Shown here piece after piece: positions 49,601-60,497 of a stretch of 64,000 nucleotides of DNA. The DNA lies in assembly GCF_964204645.1 (NCBI RefSeq), contig NC_134026.1, positions 31,419,150-31,483,149 on the forward strand. The letters are read 5' to 3'. The position numbers and the translations under genes are program-made. The notes under the pieces are model-generated. The model saw only the letters and a program-made list of their open reading frames with translations, made no database searches and was not told the DNA's origin. The stretch comes from Tubulanus polymorphus (lineage: Eukaryota > Nemertea > Palaeonemertea > Tubulaniformes > Tubulanidae). Positions within the stretch are counted from its first letter, which is position 1, and each line of letters opens with the position of its first letter.

Positions 49601-52600
49601 TCGGTTTAGTTCTAGCACTGGCGAGTGAGTGTCAGTTTAGTTCTAGCACTGGCGAGTGAGCGTCAGTATAGTTCTAGCACTGGCGAGTGAGCGTCAGTAT
49701 AGTTCTAGCACTGGCGAGTGAACGTCAGCTCAGTTCTAGCACTGGCGAGTGAACGTCGGTTTAGTTCTAGCACTGGCGAGTGAGTGTCAGTTTAGTTCTA
49801 GCACTGGCGAGTGAGCGTCAGTTTAGTTCTAGCACTGGCGAGTGAGCGTCAGTTTAGTTCTAGCACTGGCGAGTGAGTGTCAGTTTAGTTCTAGCACTGG
49901 CGAGTGAGTGTCAGTTTAGTTCTAGCACTGGCGAGTGAGTGTCAGTTTAGTTCTAGCACTGGCGAGTGAGCGTCAGTGTAGTTCTAGCACTGGCGAGTGA
50001 GCGTCAGAGATGGACAGAAAATCGATTTTAAAATTATTTTTCTTTCTTTAGATTCAGATATTTTATTAGTTGCCGTTTTGATGATTTGATTTTCATTTTG
50101 AATTTATAGGAAAGAGGGGCGCTCATAAAGAATGCTGAACCCTAACTTCCCCCCCTCCTAAAACACACATCCCCCCCTCCTAAAACACACATCCCCCCTC
50201 CTAATACACACACCCCCCTCCTAAAACACACATCCCCCCCTCCTAAAACACACATCCTCCCTCCTAATACACACATCCCCCCTCCTAATACACACACCCC
50301 CCTCCTAAAACACACATCCCCCTCCTAATACACACATCCCCCCTCCTAATACACACACCCCCCTCCTAATACACACACCCCCCCCTCCTAATACACACAT
50401 CCCCCCTCCTAATACACACACCCCCCTCCTAATACACACACCCCCCCCTCCTAATACACACACCCCCCTCCTAATACACACATCCCGTACACGTAGGGTG
50501 AAATATGCTCCTTCCTCCCTCCATGGGCGCATGATCTACTTTATGAACGGCCCTCTTTATTTCTCACTAGTGTTTTTTTAAAGACAAACAAACGGACAGA
50601 TAGACAGTAAGACAGATAAAGAGCTAGTAGGTCAGAGAATTGAAAGTTCTGTTGATAATGAAGTATTTATCTGCTGTCAGTAAATTGTTCTCAACCCAGT
50701 TCCATAGTCCATAGCATTCAGTTTGACTAGAAAAAAAACTATTATTTCTTATCATTTAAAAGTCTAAGAATCAAACTCCAATTGTAACGGTGTATAGTGT
50801 ATTGTTGTGTATTGTTGTGTATTTCTGTTATTTGTTTCAGAAGTCTCCCACAAAACAGATCGGACATTCGATACGTAAATCATTTAAATGCGTTCCACAA
50901 AAACCAGTTTCTAATAAAATACCGCATTTTCCTGAAACTCCTGAGAAAAAGATCGACCTGACAAACATTGTGTGAGTATCTCGTATATATTTAACTGTTC
51001 CTCGAGCCCCTCGAGTCTCTCAACCCCTGTTAAACTGTTCCTCGAGTCTCTCAACCCCTGTTAAACTGTTCCTCGAGCCCTTAAACCCCTGTTAAACTGT
51101 TCCTCCAGCCCCTCAACCCCTGTTAAACTGTTCCTCCAACCCCTCAACCCCTGTTAAACATGAGGTTAACTCTGAGAACAGTATATCTGTATTTTGTCTC
51201 GCTCTATTAAACCCGCTTCAATAATATTAAACAACTTTTCATTTCTGAAGTCGAAATTGCTTTATAACCGATTGCTCTAACAACGCCACCTGGTGATGGT
51301 TCGACTTAATGCTTGCTTTTTCAGACCCGCTACACCGATATTAGTTCATAACGGTTTCCACGACAACGGGCCACAATACAGCCATTCGATGGATTTATCT
51401 TCGTTAGATAGTATGTCACAGACCCGCAGGTAACTAGGGGATACCCCCGTTATAACGAGCTCCTTTGTTGGGTTACGATTTTAAACGTTTAAATTGTTTA
51501 ATTTTAAGTCCGATGAAAAGTCATCGCAGTATTGTATCGGAGGCAACGAGAATAGACGATGAACACCGGCTGATCGCGAGATACGCAGCGAGATTAGCAG
51601 CAGATACTAATAATCCTGTACGTTAAACAAGTGTTTCATATTGATTTATTGAATTCCAAGATGGCGGCTGTTATATAGCTGAATATTTCTATATGTAGGT
51701 GATGCATTGCTCAGCTCGAAGTCCAACTGAATTAAACTTCACTTTAGATTCCGGTAAAGTTCATCGGCAACTGATTTCACAACTTGAGTCAAAAAATAGG
51801 TATGTCACACCTGTATACAGGCTGGGGTCGCAATACGGGCTGGACTGGGGTCTCAATACGGGCTGGACTGGGGTCTCAATACGGGCTGGCCTGGGGTCGC
51901 AATACGGGCTGGCCTGGGGCCTCTATACGGGCTGTATTGTATCTTCTGATGCCCTTCTAACAGAGTGCAGCCACTCAGCTCAATCCACAAATCAGCAAAG
52001 CGTAAAAAAGCCTAGAAAATGAAAAAAAAATATGATTTAGATTTTCCAGGGTAGGATCCCCCTCCCTACCCTCTGGTGGTTCTACCCCCTCCCTACTCTC
52101 TGGTGGTTCTACCCCCCTCCCCACCCTCTGCTGGTTCTACCCCCTCCCCACCCTCTGGTACCCTGTCAGAGTAATCTGGTTGAATATTTGAAACAGGGAA
52201 ATAATGAGAGAAATACAGAGACTGCGAGTGGAACAGGAAGCAAATACGAAACAAGGAGCAGAACTTCAACGTAATCCGACGTTACTGGCAGAACTGAAGG
52301 TTTTACGCTCGAGGAAAGATGAATTAGAAGGTCGTATGGGATCTTTACAGGAAGGTCGTAGAGAATTAATGTTTCAATTGGAAGGATTAATGAAACTATT
52401 GAAGGTTATTATCATTGTTCAAACTATTCAAATACTTATCTATAAAACACCTGAAATATTAAACATTAATCTGTGACATTGATGTTTCCTCTACAATGAT
52501 TCTATCCATTTACAAAAATTAACTCAAACATTGCATAGAAACATCAGATTAACTAATCTTTAATACAGTGGGTCTTTCATACGGCACTACAGGAATCAGC

Positions 52601-55600
52601 AATAGTTTACAGTCCATTCAAATACTTCATGTGAATACAGTGAAACTCACTGAGTTGTGACAATCATTACTTTCACTTAATTAACCCTTTCAGTGCTGAC
52701 TAATCAATACCCTATAGTGATGGAGATAATTTGAAAATTTTGAGAAATTCCGCCCTAGTGTGCTGAATAACGGGAATACCACTATAGTGTGTCTACACAG
52801 TGCGTTAGTTACTAGTATTTCACTATGTTTGACACGTGCTGCCATTTTTCAACAGAGATAATTACTATTTACATCAATACACCGCAGTGCGGTGTACTAG
52901 CAAAATCATCACTGATTCGTACACCGCACTGCGGTGTAGACGCACTGAAAGGGTTAATAGATTTGAGACTAGATCTGAACTAATGATATGATGACCTTTC
53001 TGAACTAATGATATGATATGATATGATATGATATGATATGATATAATATATTGTAGAATCACGGATCACCGCGATCTACGCCAGGAAGTAGCCCGAGATC
53101 ACGTTCTGGTCACTCTCCGTCTCGAGCTAGTAGCACCCCGAGTACGCCGGCTGATTCATTATCGGGATTCGGCTCGGATGTACGTCAAGCATTCCAGAAT
53201 CAACAACAGGGTAATACTACAAACAGTACACGGAGTTTACGTAATGATTTATTAGTCGCGGCAGACTCAGTGACGAACGCGATGTCATCGTTAGTAAAAG
53301 AGTTAAATTCAGAAGCGTCGAGTGAAAGTGGTGATGATGATGTCATCAGTAATCGCAAGAGTTTAGGTGAGTTACAAACCCACCCCCACACCCCCACACC
53401 CATCTAACAAACTGTGAACTCACTACCCCCACACCCCACACCCATCTAACAAACTGTGAACTCACCACCCCCACACCCCACACCCATCTAACAAACTCTG
53501 AACTCACTACCCCCACCCCCACACCCCACACCCATCTAACAAACTGTGAACTCACTACCCACACCCCCACACCCATCTAACAAACTATGAACTCACTACC
53601 CCCACACCCCCACACCCATCTAACAAACTGTGAACTCACTACCCCCACACCCCACACCCATCTAACAAACTGTGAACTCACTACCCCCGACCCCCACACC
53701 CATCTAACAAACTATGAACTCACTACCCCCACACCCCACACCCATCTAACAAACTGTGAACTCACTACCCCCACACCCCACACCCATCTAACAAACTCTG
53801 AACTCACTACCCCCACCCCCACCCCCCACACCCATCTAACAAACTCTGAACTCACTACCCCCACCCCCACACCCCACACCCATCTAACAAACTGTGAACT
53901 CACTACCCACACCCCCACACCCATCTAACAAACTATGAACTCACTACCCCCACACCCCACACCCATCTAACAAACTGTGAACTCACTACCCACACACCCC
54001 CCACCCCACACCCATCTAACAAACTGTGAACTCACTACCCCCACCCCCACACCCATCTAACAAACTGTGAACTCACTACCCCCGACCCCACACCCCACAC
54101 CCATCTAACAAACTGTGAACTCACTACCCCCACCCCCACACCCATCTAACAAACTGTGAACTCACTACCCCCACCCCCACACCCATCTAACAAACTGTGA
54201 ACTCACTACCCCCACACCCCACACCCATCTAACAAACTGTGAACTCACTACCCCCACACCCCACACCCATCTAACAAACTGTGAACTCACTACCCCCACA
54301 CCCCACCCAACTCTCCATCTAACAAACTGTGAACTCACTACCCCCACCCCCACCCAACTCTCCATCTAACAAACTGTGAACTCACTACCCCCCAACTCTC
54401 CATCTAACAATCTCTGAACTCCACTTCCCCAAACTGTGACAGAGTTTCCTTTCTGGGGTTTGCTCTAAGCTCTCAACCACAACAATTGATAGTTTGAGTG
54501 CTGACAGTTTCGTTCCCCGGCCTGTCGACCTTTCTGACCCATTGATGAATTCAATAAAACTGAGTCACTATTTTGCTAAATACTGTAACAAATTAATGTA
54601 ATTGATATGAATAGATTTTGAAGTAGAATGTGACAATGCGTTAGAGCAGACGACAGATTACTCCGGTTGGAAGGAAGAAATCAAACGTAGATTCGGTGAA
54701 GAAACTCAATTTATGCACGAACTTCATTCGAGAAGAGAAAGAGTTAAATCTGTAGATTATAACGACATCGGAAATGAAAAGTGAGTAGATCTTTTGAAGG
54801 TTTATTTCGTAGGGGGTGTCTTCCTCCTGAGTCTCCTCGTAGGGGGTGTCTTCCTCGTAGGGGAATGTCTTCCTCATGAGTCTCCTCGTAGGGAATGTCG
54901 TCCTTGCGAGTCTCCTCACAGGGGGTGTCTTCCTCATGAGTCTCCTCACAGGGGTGTCTTCCTCATGAGTCTTCTTGTATGGGAATGTCGTCCTTGTGAG
55001 TCTCCTCACAGGGGAATGTCGTGTCATCCTCTCCTCACAGCCTCACAGGGGACACATTTCAGGGTTGACTCATGATCTGTTCACAGCTCATTCACGTTAA
55101 ACTGTTTTTATTGTAGTTATATAAATATAACACGTGAAGAAATTGAACCGTATTTGAATATAAAACGACGCGAGGACGTGGACAGCGTCGACGCCGAGTC
55201 TTACGTCAGGACTGACGACGAGAGCTGTCATTTTAGAACGGATGATGAAGATGCTGAATTATATGATCAGGATCCAAAGGTAAAATATCCCCTCCCATAT
55301 TCAACCTGGAGTTCCCTCCCATATTCAACCTGGAGTTCCCTCCCATATTCAACCTGGAGTTCCCTCCCATATTCAACCTGGAGTTCCCTCCCACATTCAA
55401 CCTGGAGTTCCCTCCCATAATCAACCTGGAGTTCCCTCCCATATTCAACCTGGAGTTCCCTCCCATATTCAACCTGGAGTTCCCTCCCATATTCAACCTG
55501 GAGTTCCCTCCCACATTCAACCTGGAGTTCCCTCCCATAATCAACCTGGAGTTCCCTCCCATATTCAACCTGGAGTTCCCTCCCATATTCAACCTGGAGT

Positions 55601-56100
55601 TCCCTCCCATATTCAACCTGGAGTTCCTTCCCATATTCAACCTGGAGTTCCCTCCCATATTCAACCTGGAGTTCCCTCCCATATTCAACCTGGAGTTCCT
55701 TCCCATATTCAACCTGGAGTTCCCTCCCATATTCAACCTGGAGTTCCCTCCCATATTCAACCTGGAGTTCCCTCCCATATTCAATCTGGAGTGCCCTTCC
55801 CCATTCAACCTTGAGTTCCCTCCCATTCAACCTTGAGTTCCCTCCCATTTAACCTAGAGTGCCTTCCCTTACCTGCAGATTGTAGGCTGCAGGCTGGCAA
55901 TGTTTATATGATGATATTTATATGACGTATTTGTGTTGTTTCTATAGGAACTGATAATTCACGCTCGTTATAACCTCACAACAACCACAGACGACGAAAG
56001 TTGCTTAGAAACCGATCAAGAATCTTACATTCGAACGGATGACGAAGATGGCGGAAATACAGATTGGGAGGAGAATATGAAACGATGGGTTAATCGGTAG
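39857..56100 (+). CDS. DTN: Dystrobrevin
   Basis: Seventeen coding exons with GT-AG borders and matching phases: 39857-39935, 40508-40765, 41086-41166, 41606-41819, 42049-42134, 46775-46926, 48933-49041, 49116-49282, 50841-50971, 51325-51429, 51509-51617, 51699-51799, 52197-52404, 53057-53366, 54615-54780, 55117-55279 and 55948-56100 (863 aa). Dystrobrevin binds dystrophin and syntrophin at the cytoplasmic face of the membrane. After a divergent N-terminus with a 24-Gln run come the dystrophin-type EF-hand region ([14 protein letters not shown] and LHLVDIW onward, about 118-326), a ZZ zinc finger with ligands C333, C336, C348, C351, C357, C360, H370 and H374, the conserved [12 protein letters not shown], and a coiled coil (about 505-600, with NPTLLAEL). 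The C-terminus repeats SYVRTDDE and SYIRTDDE. It is somewhat longer than vertebrate dystrobrevins because of the N- and C-terminal additions. Exon 1 and the exon 2 acceptor are the least certain parts. Confidence 0.93.
40618..40689 (+). repeat. CAG microsatellite coding for 24 glutamines
   Basis: A nearly pure CAG run in dystrobrevin exon 2, between histidine-rich stretches (SHHQHHH and YHHHQ). It is open in the frame that joins exons 1 and 3. Confidence 0.95.
41195..41510. repeat. 33 bp minisatellite in dystrobrevin intron 3
   Basis: About ten copies of GACGACAGTGGGGTCGACTG plus GGGTACGACAGCA. It lies 30 bases into the intron. The unit is a multiple of three, so the exon 3 frame reads some way into it. 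Confidence 0.92.
42565..46188 (-). CDS. Nested secreted Gln/Asn/Met/Pro-rich repeat protein
   Basis: Three minus-strand exons inside dystrobrevin intron 5, joined in phase: 46140-46188, 43714-44010 and 42565-43574 (451 aa). Exon 1 codes for [16 protein letters not shown], a signal peptide with a hydrophobic core. Exon 2 gives a short acidic/proline segment, a glycine-rich linker ([13 protein letters not shown] and TGGGGGS) and a charged helix ([18 protein letters not shown]). Exon 3 starts with Gln/Pro repeats ([15 protein letters not shown]) and then dozens of imperfect copies of a five-residue unit, NQMPQ, with Phe, Tyr or His variants, ending QQFNQGTLI. Secretion plus an extreme low-complexity repeat resembles extracellular matrix, shell-matrix, silk or adhesive proteins, but no family is recognised. 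A 2.1 kb first intron holds a Penelope-like element and a SINE. The opposite strand also reads open across the repeat, a by-product of the 15-base unit. Confidence 0.7.
44095..45660 (-). mobile_element. Penelope-like retroelement, 5'-truncated
   Basis: A 383-codon minus-strand frame (44484-45635) holds the reverse transcriptase motifs [10 protein letters not shown] (38-47) and the catalytic YVDD (76-79), then a C-terminal GIY-YIG endonuclease: [11 protein letters not shown] (272-282), YIG (286-288), and the downstream Arg and Glu region ([16 protein letters not shown]). This RT plus GIY-YIG order defines endonuclease-bearing Penelope-like elements. The N-terminal fingers of the RT are absent, so the copy is truncated at its 5' end, as target-primed insertions often are. 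The frame itself is intact from there to the stop. The element's 3' tail (44095-44175) contains the reverse complement of the 69 bp unit forming the satellite at 47.2-48.9 kb. It sits in intron 1 of the nested secreted-protein gene, in the same orientation. Confidence 0.88.
45893..46075 (-). mobile_element. tRNA-derived SINE
   Basis: On the minus strand the head reads TTAGCTCAGTTGGTTGAGTG (A box), followed at tRNA spacing by GGTCCCTAGTTCGAAATC (B box). A tail of about 110 bp unlike any tRNA follows (to about 45893). A tRNA-like head with an unrelated body is the layout of a SINE. The head is too diverged at the acceptor stem to be a working tRNA gene. It lies in intron 1 of the nested gene, upstream of the Penelope-like element. 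Confidence 0.75.
46655..46740 (-). mobile_element. Second tRNA-like SINE head
   Basis: On the minus strand GGGGGCGAGTGGTCGACTC resembles an A-box region and GTCGCGGGTTCAAACCTC a B box, at tRNA-like spacing. It lies directly before dystrobrevin exon 6. The end of the element is not clear. Confidence 0.5.
46965..47235 (-). repeat. Inverted, diverged copies of the Penelope-tail unit
   Basis: Three degraded minus-orientation copies (TTTCCTCGAAGCAAGTAGTT, CACTTTATCCTGAGTCATC, CATCTTCAGGAATACTGA) precede the plus-orientation satellite, so the locus changes orientation near 47235. Confidence 0.65.
47235..48868 (+). repeat. 69 bp satellite derived from a Penelope-like tail
   Basis: About 23 head-to-tail 69 bp units in dystrobrevin intron 6. 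Each unit has the hairpin GGAATACAGTATTCC, then TGAAGATGACTATTAGGAT and TAGTCGAAACGTTGAATAAA. Two forms (GGATAAAGTC and GGATATAGTC) are interspersed, and a few units carry one-base losses. The same sequence in reverse closes the Penelope-like element at 44.1 kb. Confidence 0.92.
49485..50010. repeat. 31 bp minisatellite in dystrobrevin intron 8
   Basis: About 17 copies of TAGTTCTAGCACTGGCGAGT plus GAGCGTCAGTT. Variants GTGTCAG and AACGTCGG recur in blocks. Confidence 0.92.
50140..50490. repeat. About 20 bp C-rich repeat in dystrobrevin intron 8
   Basis: Copies of CCCCCCTCCTAATACACACA with AAAACACACAT variants, about 17 in number. Confidence 0.9.
51000..51165. repeat. 31 bp repeat in dystrobrevin intron 9
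   Basis: About five copies of TTAAACTGTTCCTCGAGCCC plus CTCAACCCCTG. Confidence 0.85.
51820..51935. repeat. 27 bp repeat in dystrobrevin intron 12
   Basis: About four copies of CTGGACTGGGGTCTCAATAC plus GGGCTGG. A second C/T-rich repeat (CTACCCCCTCCC, TCTGGTGGTT) follows at about 52055-52160. Confidence 0.8.
52685..52953. mobile_element. piggyBac-type MITE in dystrobrevin intron 13
   Basis: A 269 bp element with perfect 12 bp terminal inverted repeats (CCCTTTCAGTGC and GCACTGAAAGGG), flanked on both sides by TTAA (52681-52684 and 52954-52957). TTAA duplication plus CCC...GGG termini is the signature of the piggyBac superfamily. A subterminal pair, ACACCGCAGTGCGGTGTA and TACACCGCACTGCGGTGTA, is itself palindromic. 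There is no coding capacity. Confidence 0.85.
53006..53045. repeat. (ATGAT)n microsatellite
   Basis: Seven or so GATAT units immediately before dystrobrevin exon 14. They occupy the place where the pyrimidine tract of the acceptor would be expected. Confidence 0.9.
53372..54420. repeat. About 43 bp minisatellite in dystrobrevin intron 14
   Basis: About 24 copies of CCATCTAACAAACTGTGAAC plus TCACTACCCCCACACCCCAC. The length varies in the C/A-rich part. It starts within 10 bases of the exon 14 donor. Confidence 0.93.
54795..55045. repeat. About 30 bp repeat in dystrobrevin intron 15
   Basis: About eight imperfect copies with GTGTCTTCCTCATGAGTCTC and CTCGTAGGGG or CTCACAGGGG. Confidence 0.85.
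55283..55865. repeat. 24 bp minisatellite in dystrobrevin intron 16
   Basis: About 24 copies of CCTCCCATATTCAACCTGGA plus GTTC. The array begins a few bases after the exon 16 donor. The opposite strand reads open for nearly 200 codons as a by-product. Confidence 0.93.
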
Positions 56101-56288
56101 CAGCAGTGCCACCTATTGACAAACTGCTACATTACATCGACAGCTCGGGATTGATAATGAACCGGATGAATGATATTGGCTAGGTCCTGCCAGTAGTCCG
56201 AGTGACTACGGCTAGGTCACGACAGTACTCTATAGGTCTTTCCTCTACTCAGATATTATATCATCTTCCCCCCGCTGCTATTTGTACA

Positions 56289-56294
56289 AATAAA
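56289..56294 (+). terminator. Dystrobrevin polyadenylation signal
   Basis: AATAAA 189 bases after the dystrobrevin stop codon. Confidence 0.65.
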
Positions 56295-56751
56295 GATCAG
56301 TGTCGATTGAACTTATGTTAATTATAGTTTTATTAAGAAAACGTACATCTGCCGTGAATCTCTTCGCACTCATAGTGCTGCCCCCTAGTGATGTCTTTCA
56401 GCATTATTATTGATTAGTACTGCAGCTCCACCTATAGTGTATAATGTAAACTCGTGGTTCATTCGATGTTGTATTTGATCAGTACTTATTTAATGCAAGC
56501 ACACACTGTCTGTATACATTGTAAACCCACCCGCCGACTGTTATAACACTACACTGTAATACAATGTAATCTGTATAGACTATAAAACATTACATCGTAA
56601 TTAATACATTGTGTATAAACAAACATTCATAAACTATAATGAATGTTTGCTATAAACTATGTAACATTGTAAACACTGCTTAATTGTGTGTATAATTAAT
56701 GTCGACAATAAACTACTATTAGTTTTAATATTTCATCCCTTTCTCAATTCT

Positions 56752-57093
56752 TTTTGTCAACTCATCCATTGCTGTTTCCTCCGTCAACTCATCCATTGCT
56801 GTTTCTTCCGTCAACTCATCCATTGCTGTTTCCTCCGTCAACTCATCCATTGCTGTTTCCTCCGTCAACTCATCCATTGCTGTTTCCTCCGTCAACTCAT
56901 CCATTGCTGTTTCCTCCGTCAACTCATCCATTGCTGTTTCCTCCGTCAACTCATCCATTGCTGTTTCCTCTGTCAACTCATCCATTACTGTTTCCACTGT
57001 CAACTCATCCATTGCTGTTTCCTCTGTCAACTCATCCATTGCTGTTTCCTTTGTCAACTCATCTATTGCTGTTTCCTTCGTCAACTCATCCAC
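56752..57093. repeat. 27 bp minisatellite between convergent genes
   Basis: About 12 copies of GTCAACTCATCCATTGCTGT plus TTCCTCC. On the minus strand the array reads as an acidic nine-residue repeat (MDELTEETA) from 57093 to 56725. That frame could be a by-product of the unit length. Confidence 0.92.
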
Positions 57094-57138
57094 AGAAATA
57101 ACAATAATAAGTCAATCACATATTTAAATATTGTGAAT

Positions 57139-57144
57139 TTTATT
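57139..57144 (-). terminator. FGGY gene polyadenylation signal
   Basis: TTTATT on the plus strand (AATAAA on the minus strand), about 110 bases beyond the FGGY stop. Confidence 0.55.
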
Positions 57145-57252
57145 CAAAGAGACAAATTTATAAATAATCATTTACAACATAAGAGACTATTGGATAGTAT
57201 TGTTGCTATGTTAACTGGCCACCAGTATTAAAGTTCCGTATTGTTGCCACGG

Positions 57253-60195
57253 TTACTGGTCGTCGCGCATTATATTTCTGTATTGTTGCTGATTTTCGAG
57301 CATCAAACGGAAAACTTTATATTTGTTGTCGTGGAAACTGCGAACTGATCGGTTCGGACGGACGACATGTCCGTCACCGCACATTGTATCCATAGCAACC
57401 TGCAACAATATCAACACACAATAATGAGAGGAAGAGGAGAGGAAGAGTAGAGGGAGGGAGAGGGAGAGGGAGAGAGAACAGTGATGAGTTTATTTACCTG
57501 CATAGTAGGATATTCATGAGCTGCAATAGATGCGAGTATCGCTGAGCCTAATAATACTGACTCCTTCTCATCGGGTAAAACAATCGGTAAACCTTCAATA
57601 TAGAAACATGACAATAATCAGAGTCAGAGGTTTAAACGAGGTTTTTATAGAGGGAGAGAATGAGAGATGACGAACCTGTTATATCTGAATGTATCTGAAT
57701 GTATAACTGATTCTTACTCAATCCACCACAAGCATAAATAACTCTGATATCGTAACCGCTGTCCGTGTATGTTTCTATAATATGCCTCGTGCCGTACTGA
57801 AAATAAACCGGTCGCTAATCACAATATCACTCAATATTACAATCAATCAGTAATCACTGCACTGTAACAGAGAACTGTGGAATAGAGTTTAGAATCCATT
57901 TCCACGGTTTGCGGTTCTAAGAGAACCCAGTGACAGCTGTGGAAAACCCGAGAGTCCAGACAGTTTTAATACCGGTACTTACAGCCAGAGCTTGGATTGC
58001 AGCCAAATACAATACGGCTAAATCATTTAAATCACATGATAAACTTAAACCAGATATCTGTAAAATAACGATACAATAATCTATAACAGGCAGTGAGAGT
58101 AGAGAGAGAGAGAGAGAGAGGGAGAGGGAGAGTATTTTACCATTCCGGTCAGAGTAGAATCACTAATCGGTGATCTGTTACCGTGGTAATCAGGCCACAT
58201 GTGAAAATTCCTCGTTAATAATGAAACATCGTTTAACGCTTGTTTCTTCGTTAAATCATCGAGTATCTCCTCTAGTTCGCTGTGTATGTGGCGCCCTCTA
58301 CAATTATAATAAACTGTTTAAACTATTTTACCAAACAATTTCAAGCAGAATTTGTAGAAAGAAGTAGAACGTACGTAGTTTTGGAACGGTCTATAAGTTT
58401 CTGATAGGCTGCATGAGTTTCTATCAAATGATCGATCTACACGAATAAATATCAATCGATTTGAATTGAATTTGTAAATTCCTATTAAATCGGATTGTTG
58501 CTATAGATACTGACCAGTTTACCACTGGCGCTCTGTCCAGCTTCATGATTCCACATTCCAGATATCATCGCGGAATAATTCGGGCCCCAAACTCCGTTTA
58601 TTGGAACTTCCTTATCGCTGACCTGGAACTCAAGTACTGAACTATGAGACCAACTCCAGGGAGGGGGAAGGAAGGAAGAGGGCGTGAAGAGGGATGAACC
58701 TCGGTTAATGTACTCACCACCATATGACAAGTAGATGTACCACTAATTAATACCATTCTATTGATCAATGGAACATTAACATCAGGTGAATTAAACACAG
58801 TACAACCAATACAACCTTTAAAACATAAACATGCATTATACTACAATAGTGAGGAGAGAGGGGAAAGGAGTGAGGAGGGATGGGAGGGGAGGAGGGGAGT
58901 GAGGAGGGATGGTAGGGGAGTGAGGAGGGAGGGAGGAGAGAGGGTGGGATATTGTACTCAATACAGACCTACTCCTCCAGCATGTGCGTCTATAATACCA
59001 GTAGCTACTGGTGTATGTTCTAATAATCCTAACTGATCGGCGGCCATTTTATTGAGTCCTGTATCACAGACAGCATCTCCAGGTAACAGAACAACACTAC
59101 CTACAACACAATCACAGTCAGTTCAGTCTGGGGGTAGGTATCAGTCTGGGGGTAGGTATCAGTCTGGGGGTAGGTATCAGTTTATCTAGCATTATCTACA
59201 GAAATATATTTACCTATTTTAGCAAAGTTATCGTCGATAAGTTCCTCTAAACCAATCTCGCGTAGGAATGATTCATCCCATGAATTAGTTTGGTATAACC
59301 ATTTAGGACCGACGCAACCAGCTGACCTTAAAATAATCCATTACACATTAAACAAAATGAATTTCAAAACAATGTCTAAAAATATATCGAGGAGCTCCTA
59401 CAAGATGCATACAAGATGCATACCTGGCTGTGGAACCTGTGGCTTTCCACGTCAAAAAATCAGGAAGTTCCATAAAATGTCCAGCTTTATTCCAACATTT
59501 CTCCGACAAATTCTACATTTCAAACATCAAACATATCTTAAACCAAAGAGTCAATTCAAACCTTTACTTAAAACTGATATAGGCGTTATTTATACCTGTT
59601 TTAGCCAAAGTACTTTTGTAAGAGACATTTCTAGCGATATCTTGTGCCCCACATATCTCAATATTGGATGTTTAGTAGAATTGATTTCTTGCATCTGTTT
59701 TTCAGCTCGGTGATCCAACCACATTATAACGTTCCGTTCGTCCGAACCTGAATAAAATGTGTCATAACTATTATAACCGTGCTGCCCCCTAGTGAGAGTG
59801 TAACTAACAACAAACGTACCGCTCGGGCTGACTGTCAAGGCGGCTCCGTTCGAGTCTAAAACAACTAAGGAACAAGTCGCATCGAAACCAATTCCTTTCA
59901 CTTTCGTCGCATCAACATCTTTAGTAACATTCTATAAATAAGGTCAGTAATTCAGTTAGGGGGGATGACAAAGATTGCCCCTCTTAGGCCCGTACTATGA
60001 CTCCGTTAAACTAACCTTCACACAAGTGCAAACACCGTTCCAAATATCAGTCGTTGATTGCTCGTAATAATTACAACACGGTTGCCAAATGTGTAATGGA
60101 TGCGTGTATGATTTTAACAGTTTCCCATCGTGTGAAACTAGAGCGCCTCTTACGCCACCAGTTCCAACATCTATTCCGATATAATAACTCATCAT
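57253..60195 (-). CDS. FGGY: FGGY-family carbohydrate kinase (D-ribulokinase type)
   Basis: Fourteen minus-strand exons with matching phases: 60016-60195, 59820-59931, 59596-59747, 59424-59512, 59214-59326, 58969-59100, 58718-58815, 58515-58622, 58375-58436, 58141-58279, 57983-58057, 57676-57796, 57498-57592 and 57253-57399 (540 aa). It is close in length to human FGGY, which phosphorylates ribulose-type sugars with ATP. The phosphate-binding [12 protein letters not shown] (7-18) and WLDHRAE mark the N-terminal lobe. GIIDAHAGG carries the catalytic Asp253. GTSTCHM (285-291) and the ADP-binding CGGLSKN (443-449) mark the C-terminal lobe. All expected motifs are intact. The start is ATG 60195 or the adjacent ATG 60192. 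An acceptor at 60203 and a GTGAGT donor at 60287 suggest a leader exon. It is convergent with dystrobrevin. Introns carry small repeats (18 bp at 59125-59180; GA-rich at 58845-58950). Confidence 0.93.
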
Positions 60196-60497
60196 CACTG
60201 ATCTACAACACAGCAAACTAACAAAAACTGATCAATCATGAGTCAGAATCAGATCTTGTTGTATCTTGATCGTATCGAGTCACTCACTATTCTATATCAA
60301 ACTGGGTCAGTTCCTGAAAATAGCAACAAACAAGGGCCAGACGGCAACAAGACCAAAGGGGGTAATCAGCTGGTAATGTGCATGGTGTCTAATATTATAT
60401 AACCATTATAATGGAGGACTCGGTGAGGTTGTGATGTATGTTTTATTGTAAAACTTTTCAAAGTCGCAATAAAGAAACAATTGAATTGATTATATTT

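Noticed and set aside
53346-54365. Frames rich in V, W and G opposite dystrobrevin intron 14
   Set aside because: Low-complexity translation of a C-rich minisatellite.
55233-55848. Two overlapping minus-strand frames of about 195 codons
   Set aside because: Product of the 24 bp intronic minisatellite opposite dystrobrevin intron 16.
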